Assembly (NCBI RefSeq): GCF_002741075.1
Contig: NZ_CP016634.1
Location: 3,564,001 to 3,628,000 of the forward strand
From: Pseudomonas putida
GTDB lineage: Bacteria; Pseudomonadota; Gammaproteobacteria; Pseudomonadales; Pseudomonadaceae
DNA length: 64,000 bases
Reading direction: 5' to 3'
Of this stretch, positions 58,101 to 64,000 are shown piece by piece. The translations under genes were made by a program, and so were the position numbers. Every line of letters begins with the position of its first letter. Position 1 is the first letter of the stretch. The notes beneath the pieces are model-generated. The model saw nothing but the letters and a program-made list of their open reading frames with translations. It ran no database searches and was not told the origin of the DNA.

Positions 58101-59083
58101 AACGGCAGGATCTCGGTGTGACGCAACTGAGCCTTGCGCAAAATCTCGGCGGCATCGCGGATCTCCCGCTCGCCCGGCAGGAACACCAGCACATCGCCTG
58201 GGCCCTTGCCTTCGCTGCGCTCGTGATGGGCCAGCTCGTCGAGGGTGGCGAGGATCGCCTGGTCGACGGTCAGATCGTCCTCGACCCGGTTGCCCTCCTC
58301 GTCTTGTTCGCTGGTCAGCGGGCGATACCAGGTTTCCACCGGGAAGGTACGACCGGACACCTCGATGATCGGGGCGCCATCGAAATGCTGGGAGAACCGC
58401 TCCAGGTCGATGGTCGCCGAGGTGATGATCAGTTTCAGGTCCGGGCGTCGGTGCAGCAGAGTCTTGAGGTAGCCGAGCAAAAAGTCGATGTTCAGGCTGC
58501 GCTCGTGGGCTTCGTCGACGATGATCGTGTCGTAGCGCTCAAGGAAGCGATCATGCTGGGTCTCGGCCAGCAGGATACCGTCGGTCATCAGCTTGACCAG
58601 GGTGCCCGCGTCGCTCTGGTCCTCGAAACGCACCTGGTAGCCCACCAGAGCGCCCAGCGGTGTGCCAATCTCCTCGGCCACCCGCGCCGCGACGCTGCGC
58701 GCGGCGATCCGTCGGGGCTGGGTATGGGCGATCAGGCCATGTTGGCCGCGGCCCATTTCAAGGCAGATCTTCGGCAACTGGGTGGTCTTGCCCGAGCCGG
58801 TCTCGCCAGCAATCACCAGGACCTGGTGCTCGGCCAGGGCTTTCTTGATCTCTTCACGCTTGGCGGCGATCGGCAGGCTGTCGTCGTAGCGGATGCTCGG
58901 CACGCTGTGCTGACGCGCGACAACCTGGGCACAGGATGCCTGGACCCGTTCCACCCATTGGGCAAGCTTGGCCTCGTCGGGGCGCTTGCGCAGCTCGTGA
59001 AGTTGCCGCCGCAGCCGATGGCGGTCGGCGATCATGGCGTGGTCGAGGTTCTTCAGCAGTTGATCGATGGCGTGGTCTGTCAT
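55178..59083 (-). CDS. hrpA: ATP-dependent RNA helicase HrpA
   Basis: HrpA is a DEAH-box helicase; in E. coli it rescues stalled ribosomes and helps mRNA processing. The 1301-residue protein has Walker A GETGSGKTTQLPK, DEAH as IIVDEAHERSLN, motif VI QRKGRCGRVEPG, then helicase-associated and OB-fold regions and a long C-terminal DUF3418 domain. The ATG at 59081-59083 (MTDHAIDQLLKNLDHA) gives E. coli-like length; the frame is open 16 codons further. No strong ribosome site is seen. It is a single gene flanked by REP elements. Confidence 0.96.
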   Translation of the reverse strand: MTDHAIDQLLKNLDHAMIADRHRLRRQLHELRKRPDEAKLAQWVERVQASCAQVVARQHSVPSIRYDDSLPIAAKREEIKKALAEHQVLVIAGETGSGKTTQLPKICLEMGRGQHGLIAHTQPRRIAARSVAARVAEEIGTPLGALVGYQVRFEDQSDAGTLVKLMTDGILLAETQHDRFLERYDTIIVDEAHERSLNIDFLLGYLKTLLHRRPDLKLIITSATIDLERFSQHFDGAPIIEVSGRTFPVETWYRPLTSEQDEEGNRVEDDLTVDQAILATLDELAHHERSEGKGPGDVLVFLPGEREIRDAAEILRKAQLRHTEILPLYARLTPAEQQKIFQPHTGRRVVLATNVAETSLTVPGIRYVIDSGTARISRYSYRAKVQRLPIEAVSQASANQRKGRCGRVEPGICVRLYSEEDFNARPAFTDPEILRTNLAAVILQMLHLRLGAIDAFPFIEPPDGKAISDGFNLLQELSAVNRENQLTPLGRQLARLPIDPRLGRMLLEGARQGSLQEVLIVASALSVQDPRERPPERQQAADQAHALWKDPDSDFAALVNLWRGFEEQRQALTANPLRNWCRKHFLNYLRLREWRDAHRQLALICRDLQLAINKEPADFPRMHKAILSGLLSQIGHKTEEGDYQGARQRRFWIHPSSGIGRKRPQWVMAAELVETTKLYARMVAKIEPDWIEPLATHLVKKNHFEPHWEKKRGQVVAYEQITLYGLILVGRRPVHFGPIDPVTSRELFIREGLVGGEIQSRAKCLTANKRLLEQLDELEAKARRRDILADEETLYAFYEARLPAEIHQTATFDSWYRMNSQKDANLLIMREEDVLAREASEVTAAQYPDSLQIGALRLPLTYHFEPGHPRDGVTVRVPAPLLPNLPGERLEWLVPGLLEAKCVALVRNLPKALRKNFVPVPDFVKAALARMTFGEGALPQSLGQELLRMTGARVSDEAWAEAAGLVEGHLRMNIEVVDGQGKFLGEGRDLAELTARFAAASQAALAMPRNDKAEQPVQAKAFSQVAQTAQQKIAGLSLTVYPALVEDAGAVREGRFSTQAEAEFQHRRALQRLLLQQLAEPAKFLRGKLPGLTELGLLYRELGRVEALVEDILLASLDSCILEGEASLPRDGAALAGLAERKRGSWAEHAERLARQTLEVLKLWHGLQKRFKGKIDLSQAVALNDIKQQLANLVYPGFVRETPAVWFKELPRYLKAVELRLEKLGAQVQKDRVWSGELANLWAQYKARADKHAQEGKRDEQLTVYRWWLEEYRVSLFAQQLGTKVPVSDKRLSKQWGLVEA

Positions 59084-59180
59084 GGGGCTTTTTTGATGAT
59101 GCAGGTGAGCCTGCTTTTTCATGATCGGCATTCGGAAAGTCGGGCGATTGTCGCAGATTTGCCGGTTCTCTGCTGCCTAT

Positions 59181-59269
59181 GCGGGCCTCTTCGCGGGTAA
59201 TCCCGCACACAAGGGCTAATGCTGCGGGGTACCTGTGGAAGTGGGTTTACCCGAGAAGAGGCCTGCACC
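59181..59269. repeat. REP inverted pair upstream of hrpA
   Basis: Arm one (CCTCTTCGCGGGTAATCCCGC, 59181-59213) faces arm two (GTGGGTTTACCCGAGAAGAGG, 59232-59269), in the divergent gap between hrpA and the glutamine synthetase-like gene. Confidence 0.8.
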
Positions 59270-59346
59270 AATGTTTAGCCAGTCACGGAATGAAGGTTGC
59301 CATTCACTGCTTTAATCAACCTTACGCCCCATGTGAGTATCCACCG

Positions 59347-59499
59347 ATGACCTGCCCACCGAGCAATGCGCGCCCCACCCTTCCCAAGGCCCGGGCCCGC
59401 GCCGGCGAAAACCCGCTGGTACACGTCATCCTCGCCTTCTGGGCCCTGTGGCACTGCCGCCACGCTCGCCCACCGGATACTTCGTTCGCGTCCCACTGA
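59347..59499 (+). CDS. possible small protein, 50 aa
   Basis: This open frame encodes MTCPPSNARPTLPKARARAG, then a hydrophobic, tryptophan-rich stretch (LVHVILAFWALWHCRHAR). Third codon positions are mostly G or C, as in the neighbouring genes. No good ribosome site is seen. It is 92 bases upstream of the glutamine synthetase-like gene and could be a leader peptide or membrane mini-protein, or chance. The remaining 100 bases before 59592 hold the promoter region; I see nothing else in the 508-base gap. Confidence 0.3.
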   Translation: MTCPPSNARPTLPKARARAGENPLVHVILAFWALWHCRHARPPDTSFASH

Positions 59500-59591
59500 T
59501 CCAGCCTCGGCCCCCCTGGCCGACATCAATCAGCCCGACTCGCCGTCCATCTGCGGCCGGTCCTGTGCGCCTGCGGGCGCGAGCGAACACC

Positions 59592-60956
59592 ATGCACTTT
59601 GCCCACCCCGAGCAAGCCCGTCGTTTTTTGGCCGACAATCCCGATATCGAACTGTTCGAGCTGTTCATCCTCGATGCCAACGGCGTGCCTCGCGGCAAGC
59701 TGCTTCATCGCGATGAACTGTTGGCCGTCTATGAAAGCGGTCGCCCGCTGCCCAGCACCATCCTGGGCCTGACCTTGAATGGCGACGATGTGGAAAACTC
59801 AGGCCTGGTCTGGGATGTCGGTGACATCGACTGCCGCGCCTACCCCCTGGAAGACAGCCTGGTGCGCCTGCCCTGGCGGCGTGTGCCGACCGCAGCCGTG
59901 CAGGTCAGCATGCACCCCAGCCAAGGGCTGCCCGCCAGCGTCGCCGATCCGCGCCACGTGCTGATGCGCACCCTCGATGCGCTAAAGGCCGACGGCTACC
60001 ACCCAGTGATGGCCTGCGAACTGGAGTTCTACCTGCTCGACCAGCAGCGCGATGCTCAGGGCCGTCCGCAACCGGCACTGGACAACGACGGTGGCCGCCC
60101 CCGCACCACCCAGGTCTATGGCCTGCGGGAGCTGGAGCAGATCGAGCCGTTTCTCGCCGACCTCTATGCCGCCTGCAAGGCCCAGGGCATTCCGGCGCGC
60201 ACGGCCATCTCCGAATATGCGCCGGGCCAGGTGGAAATCACGCTGGAACACGGCGATGCGCTGCAGGCCATGGACCAGGCCGTGCGCTACAAGCGCCTGG
60301 TCAAGGGCATCGCCCATGCCCATGGCATGCAGGCCTGCTTCATGGCCAAACCCTTCGCCCACCTGGCTGGCACCGGCATGCACATGCACTTGAGCCTGGC
60401 GGATGCCGAAGGCCGCAACCTGTTCGCCAGCGATGACCCCGCCGGTACGCCGCTGCTGCGTCAGGCGGTGGGTGGCATGTTGCGCCACCTGCGCGAGTCG
60501 CTGTTGCTGTTCTGCCCCAACGCTAACTCTTACCGGCGCTTCCAGGCCAACAGCTATGCGCCGCTGGCGCCCACCTGGGGCGTGGACAACCGCACCGTGA
60601 GCCTGCGCGTGCCGGGCGGGCCTGCCAATAGCCGGCATGTGGAGCACCGCATCTGTGGTGCCGACGCCAACCCCTATCTCGCTGCAGCTGCGATTCTCGC
60701 CGCCACCCATCGGGGCGTGCGCGAACAGCTCGACCCCGGCGCACCGGTCGAAGGCAATGGCTATGCCCAGGCCAAGGAACATCTGCCCACCGAGTGGCTC
60801 ACCGCCCTCGACGCCTTGGAACACTCGGCCTGGGCTCGGGAGGCACTCGGCGAGGCGTTCCTCGGCGTCTACCTGAAGGTCAAGCGCGCCGAGTACCGCC
60901 AGTTCATGGCCGAAGTCGGCGAACAGGACTGGCGCTGGTACCTGCACCAGGCCTGA
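59592..60956 (+). CDS. gamma-glutamylpolyamine synthetase (glutamine synthetase family)
   Basis: The 454-residue protein belongs to the glutamine synthetase superfamily, PuuA/PauA branch, which joins glutamate to putrescine or other polyamines with ATP. The Gln-synt catalytic domain shows ACELEFYLLD, GQVEITLEHGDAL and GTGMHMHLSL; NRTVSLRVPGG and EHRICGADANPYLA follow. The adjacent FAD oxidase is the partner for the next step, so a role in polyamine use is likely, though substrate choice is open. The start at ATG 59592 is uncertain, as the frame is open to 59448 and no strong ribosome site is present. Confidence 0.88.
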   Translation: MHFAHPEQARRFLADNPDIELFELFILDANGVPRGKLLHRDELLAVYESGRPLPSTILGLTLNGDDVENSGLVWDVGDIDCRAYPLEDSLVRLPWRRVPTAAVQVSMHPSQGLPASVADPRHVLMRTLDALKADGYHPVMACELEFYLLDQQRDAQGRPQPALDNDGGRPRTTQVYGLRELEQIEPFLADLYAACKAQGIPARTAISEYAPGQVEITLEHGDALQAMDQAVRYKRLVKGIAHAHGMQACFMAKPFAHLAGTGMHMHLSLADAEGRNLFASDDPAGTPLLRQAVGGMLRHLRESLLLFCPNANSYRRFQANSYAPLAPTWGVDNRTVSLRVPGGPANSRHVEHRICGADANPYLAAAAILAATHRGVREQLDPGAPVEGNGYAQAKEHLPTEWLTALDALEHSAWAREALGEAFLGVYLKVKRAEYRQFMAEVGEQDWRWYLHQA

Positions 60957-60982
60957 GCCCCTATTCACAGTAAGGAACGAAC

Positions 60983-62290
60983 ATGAATGCAGCAGTGAAC
61001 AATGGACCGGCCCAACGCGCGCCGTCCTACTACACCGCCACCCTCAACGACCCGACCCAATACCCGACCCTGACGGGGACCGAGCAGGTCGACGTCGCCA
61101 TCATTGGCGGTGGCTTCACGGGCGTCGCCACTGCCGTGGAGCTGGCCGAGCGCGGCCTGAAAGTCGCCATCGTCGAAACCAACCGCATCGGTTGGGGCGC
61201 CAGCGGACGCAACGGCGGCCAGGTCACCGGCAGCCTGTCGGGCGATGAGGCCATGCGCACGCAGATGCGCAATCGCCTGGGTGAGCAGGTGGATGACTTC
61301 ATCTGGCACTTGCGTTGGCGGGGTCACGAGATCATCGAGCGCCGGGTGCAGCGCTACGGCATCGACTGCGACCTCAAGCGCGGGCACCTGCACGCGGCAA
61401 TGAAGCCGTCTCACATGAATGAGCTGCAAGCGAGCTACGATGAAGCCCAGCGCCGTGGCATGGGCGACCTGGTGCAACTGCTCGATCGCCATGCGGTCGG
61501 CGAACACCTGCAAAGCCCGCTGTACCTGGGCGCACTCAAGAACCGCCGCAACCTGCACCTGCACCCGCTCAACCTGTGCCTGGGCGAGGCCCGGGCGGCC
61601 CATGGCCTGGGCGCGCTGGTGTTCGAGAACTCCGAGGTGCTGGAGATTGTCCATGGGCCGCGTCCGGCGGTGGTCACCGCCCGCGGCCGGATCGAGGCGC
61701 GCCAGGTGCTGCTGGCCGGCGATGTCTATCACAAGCTGGAAAAGCGCCAGCTCAAAGGCAAGATCTTCCCGGCCATGGGCGGCATCGTCACCACCGCGCC
61801 ACTGGGAGAGCTGGCCGACCAGATCAACCCCCAGGACCTGGCGGTGTACGACTGCCGTTTCGTCCTCGACTATTACCGCCTGACTGCCGACAAGCGCCTG
61901 CTGTTCGGTGGCGGCGCCAACTATTCGGGCAAGGATTCGCGAGACATCGAAGCCGAACTGCGCCCGTGCATCGAGCGCACCTTCCCGGCGCTCAAAGGCG
62001 TACCGATCGAGTTCAAGTGGAGTTGCGCCATGGGCATCGTGGTCAACCGCATTCCGCAGTTGGGCAAACTGTCGGACAACGTCTGGTACTGCCAGGGTTA
62101 CTCCGGGCACGGCATCGCCACCAGCCACATCATGGGCGAAATCATGGCCGAGGCGCTGACCGGGACACTGGAAAAGTTCGACACTTTCGCGGCGTGCAAG
62201 CACATCAAGGTGCCGATGGGGGACTTGCTGGGCAATCCGCTGTTGGCGGCGGGAATGTGGTACTACCAGATGCTCGAGAAACTGCGCTGA
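60983..62290 (+). CDS. gamma-glutamylpolyamine oxidase-like FAD oxidoreductase
   Basis: This 435-residue FAD-dependent amine oxidoreductase (DAO family, PuuB/PauB type) has the Rossmann motif VDVAIIGGGFTGVATAVELA, a second flavin motif GASGRNGGQV and CQGYSGHGIATSHIMGE near the C terminus. It should oxidise gamma-glutamylputrescine to the aldehyde. It lies 26 bases after the synthetase, with AAGGA as ribosome site, so the two form an operon for polyamine degradation. Confidence 0.92.
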   Translation: MNAAVNNGPAQRAPSYYTATLNDPTQYPTLTGTEQVDVAIIGGGFTGVATAVELAERGLKVAIVETNRIGWGASGRNGGQVTGSLSGDEAMRTQMRNRLGEQVDDFIWHLRWRGHEIIERRVQRYGIDCDLKRGHLHAAMKPSHMNELQASYDEAQRRGMGDLVQLLDRHAVGEHLQSPLYLGALKNRRNLHLHPLNLCLGEARAAHGLGALVFENSEVLEIVHGPRPAVVTARGRIEARQVLLAGDVYHKLEKRQLKGKIFPAMGGIVTTAPLGELADQINPQDLAVYDCRFVLDYYRLTADKRLLFGGGANYSGKDSRDIEAELRPCIERTFPALKGVPIEFKWSCAMGIVVNRIPQLGKLSDNVWYCQGYSGHGIATSHIMGEIMAEALTGTLEKFDTFAACKHIKVPMGDLLGNPLLAAGMWYYQMLEKLR

Positions 62291-62294
62291 TCTT

Positions 62295-62317
62295 CTGGGG
62301 CCGCGTGGCGGCCCCAG
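62295..62317. terminator. hairpin between the oxidase gene and fadD
   Basis: CTGGGGCCGC pairs perfectly with GCGGCCCCAG around GTG, just past the oxidase stop and before the convergent fadD end. The U tract is poor, so the strength is uncertain. Confidence 0.7.
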
Positions 62318-62369
62318 CATCCGAAGCTGCAGACGCAAAGGGCCGCAAGGCAGCCCTGGCTCGATGACC

Positions 62370-64000
62370 TCAGGCGATCTTCTTCAGGCCCTGCTTCTTG
62401 AGCTCTTCGTCACGTAGTTCGCGGCGCAGGATCTTGCCGACGTTGGTGGTCGGCAGCGCATCGCGGAACTCGATATGGCGAGGGACTTTGTAGCCGGTGA
62501 CGTTGGCGCGCATGTGCTCCATCACCTGCTCTTTGGTCAGGGTCATGCCCGGCTTGACCACGATGAACATCTTGATCACTTCGCCTGACTTTTCGTCCGG
62601 CACACCGATCGCCGCGCACTGCAGCACACCCGGCAAGCTGGCGAGCACGTCTTCGAGCTCGTTCGGATAGACGTTGAAGCCAGAAACCAGAATCATGTCC
62701 TTCTTGCGATCGACGATGCGCATGTAGCCATCGGGCTGGATGACCGCGATATCGCCCGTCTTCAGCCAACCGTCCTGGTCGAGGATTTCGGCGGTGGCCT
62801 CTTCGCGCTGCCAGTAGCCCTTCATCACTTGCGGGCCCTTGACACACAGCTCACCGACTTCGCCCAGGCCCAACTCGCGGCCGCTGTCATCGATCACCTT
62901 GCACAGGGTCGACGGCACCGGAATGCCGATGGTCCCGACCTGATTGGCCTCGGCGGGGTTGACCGCCGCGACCGGGCTGGTCTCGGTCATGCCGTAGCCT
63001 TCGCAGATCGCGCAGCCGGTAACGGTCTTCCAGCGCTCGGCCACGCTCAACTGCAAGGCCATGCCACCAGAGAGGGTGATTTTCAGGGCCGAAAAGTCCA
63101 AGGCACGGAAGGCGTCGTTGTTGCACAGGGCAACGAACAGGGTATTGAGGCCAACGAAGCCGCTGAACTTCCACTTGCCCAGCTCCTTGACCATGGCCGA
63201 CAGGTCACGGGGGTTGCTGATCAACACGTTGTGGTTGCCGATCAGCATCATCGCCATGCAATGGAAGGTGAAGGCATAGATGTGGTACAGTGGCAACGGG
63301 GTGATGAGGATCTCACAGCCTTCCTGCAGGTTCGCACCCATCAGGGCGCGGCACTGCAGCATGTTGGCCACCAGGTTGCGGTGAGTCAGCATGGCGCCCT
63401 TGGCAACCCCGGTGGTACCGCCGGTATACTGCAGCACGGCGACGTCGTTTGGTTGCGGATTGGCCTCGGTCACCGCACCGCCCTTGCCCAGTGCCAGAGC
63501 ATCATTGAAGCGTACAGCGCCAGGCAGGTTGTAGGCCGGCACCATCTTCTTCACGTACTTGATCACGCTGTTGATCAACAGGCGTTTGAGCGGTGGCAGC
63601 AGGTCGGCCACCTCGGTGACGATGACGTGCTTGACCTGGGTCTTGGGCACCACCTTTTCGGCCAAGTGCGCCATGTTGGCCAGGCACACCAGGGCCTTGG
63701 CGCCAGAGTCGTTGAACTGGTGTTCCATCTCGCGCGCGGTGTAGAGCGGGTTGGTGTTGACTACGATCAGCCCTGCGCGCATGGCACCGAACACGGCCAC
63801 GGGGTATTGCAGGACATTGGGCAGTTGCACGGCAATCCGATCACCGGGCTTGAGGTCGGTATGCTGTTGAAGCCAAGCGGCAAAAGCGCCCGACAGGGTG
63901 TACAGCTCCCCATAGGTAAGGGTCTTGCCCAGGTTGCTAAAGGCCGGTTTGTCGGCAAAGCGTTGGCAGGATTGCTTGAGCACCGCCTGGATGTTGGGGA
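62370..64000 (-). CDS. fadD: long-chain fatty acid--CoA ligase (5' end beyond window)
   Basis: FadD activates long-chain fatty acids to acyl-CoA for beta-oxidation at the inner membrane. About 543 codons are seen; the family length is about 560, so some 20-30 N-terminal residues lie beyond base 64000. The frame continues open to the window end, and PNIQA precedes the internal methionine at 63983. The ATP motif is QYTGGTTGVAKGA, with EGYGMTETSP and the C-terminal lysine in NVGKILRREL. P. putida has two tandem fadD genes; this is probably one of that pair. It is convergent with the polyamine operon. Confidence 0.96.
   Translation of the reverse strand, partial: PNIQAVLKQSCQRFADKPAFSNLGKTLTYGELYTLSGAFAAWLQQHTDLKPGDRIAVQLPNVLQYPVAVFGAMRAGLIVVNTNPLYTAREMEHQFNDSGAKALVCLANMAHLAEKVVPKTQVKHVIVTEVADLLPPLKRLLINSVIKYVKKMVPAYNLPGAVRFNDALALGKGGAVTEANPQPNDVAVLQYTGGTTGVAKGAMLTHRNLVANMLQCRALMGANLQEGCEILITPLPLYHIYAFTFHCMAMMLIGNHNVLISNPRDLSAMVKELGKWKFSGFVGLNTLFVALCNNDAFRALDFSALKITLSGGMALQLSVAERWKTVTGCAICEGYGMTETSPVAAVNPAEANQVGTIGIPVPSTLCKVIDDSGRELGLGEVGELCVKGPQVMKGYWQREEATAEILDQDGWLKTGDIAVIQPDGYMRIVDRKKDMILVSGFNVYPNELEDVLASLPGVLQCAAIGVPDEKSGEVIKMFIVVKPGMTLTKEQVMEHMRANVTGYKVPRHIEFRDALPTTNVGKILRRELRDEELKKQGLKKIA

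Noticed and set aside
55589..59200. A 1203-codon open frame antisense to hrpA
   Set aside because: High-GC genes with strong third-position bias leave the antisense frame open. The translation shows no family features and hrpA has all its motifs on the other strand.

Overview
The window is high-GC chromosomal DNA of a fluorescent pseudomonad, most likely of the Pseudomonas putida group. This rests on gene order (lysC-alaS-ast/aru-argR-aot-acsA, phhR/phhABC, gbuR/gbuA-symporter-PA1414-like gene, pauA/pauB-like pair next to fadD), on near-recognisable protein sequences, and on many intergenic REP elements with the core GCGGGTAAACCCGC. No prophage, insertion sequence, CRISPR array, rRNA or tRNA was seen. 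It reads as core genome with a few accessory-looking insertions.

Region 1 (1-17.2 kb, all minus strand except one orphan gene): the 5' part of lysC, then alaS, an orphan gene of unknown function (4053-4889, plus strand), the complete arginine succinyltransferase (AST) operon aruC-aruF-aruG-astD-astB-hypothetical-astE, its regulator argR, and the arginine/ornithine ABC importer aotJ-aotQ-aotM-aotP. Uptake, regulation and degradation of arginine to glutamate plus succinate are thus encoded side by side. Candidate ArgR half-sites (TGTCGC-N8-AA) lie upstream of both aotJ and aruC.

Region 2 (17.6-24.9 kb): acsA (acetyl-CoA synthetase), a small secreted DUF2790 protein, and phenylalanine/tyrosine catabolism: phhR (TyrR-like activator) divergent from phhA-phhB-phhC, with a TyrR-type box between them.

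Region 3 (25-33 kb): a putative 42-aa protein, an MFS exporter, a YdiJ-type FAD/Fe-S dehydrogenase divergent from a GcvA-like LysR regulator, a tRNA acp3U transferase (DTW/TapT) and an aerotaxis receptor.

Region 4 (33-41.3 kb): gbuR/gbuA (guanidinobutyrase), a sodium:solute symporter, a PA1414-type mini-gene of 42 codons under an almost perfect Anr box, a LysR/YbfB-like MFS divergent pair, an EamA transporter, a 130-aa unknown, and a HigB/HigA-type toxin-antitoxin pair with an 18-bp perfect palindrome at its promoter.

Region 5 (41.3-55 kb): a small secreted protein, a DEAD-box helicase with a lysine-rich tail, a YbdG-like mechanosensitive channel, a second EamA-type transporter, azoR, a small secreted protein divergent from a LysR-hydrolase-PPIase cluster, an ABC exporter, a FemAB-like acyltransferase, a porin and a KAS III-like synthase related to PA3286.

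Region 6 (55-64 kb): hrpA, a gamma-glutamylpolyamine synthetase/oxidase pair, and the 3' part of fadD, which runs off the window. Nothing here is clearly a new multigene system. The most interesting items are the PA1414-like Anr-controlled mini-gene/sRNA locus, the orphan at 4.05 kb, the paired ArgR sites and several unexplained hairpins and inverted repeats.
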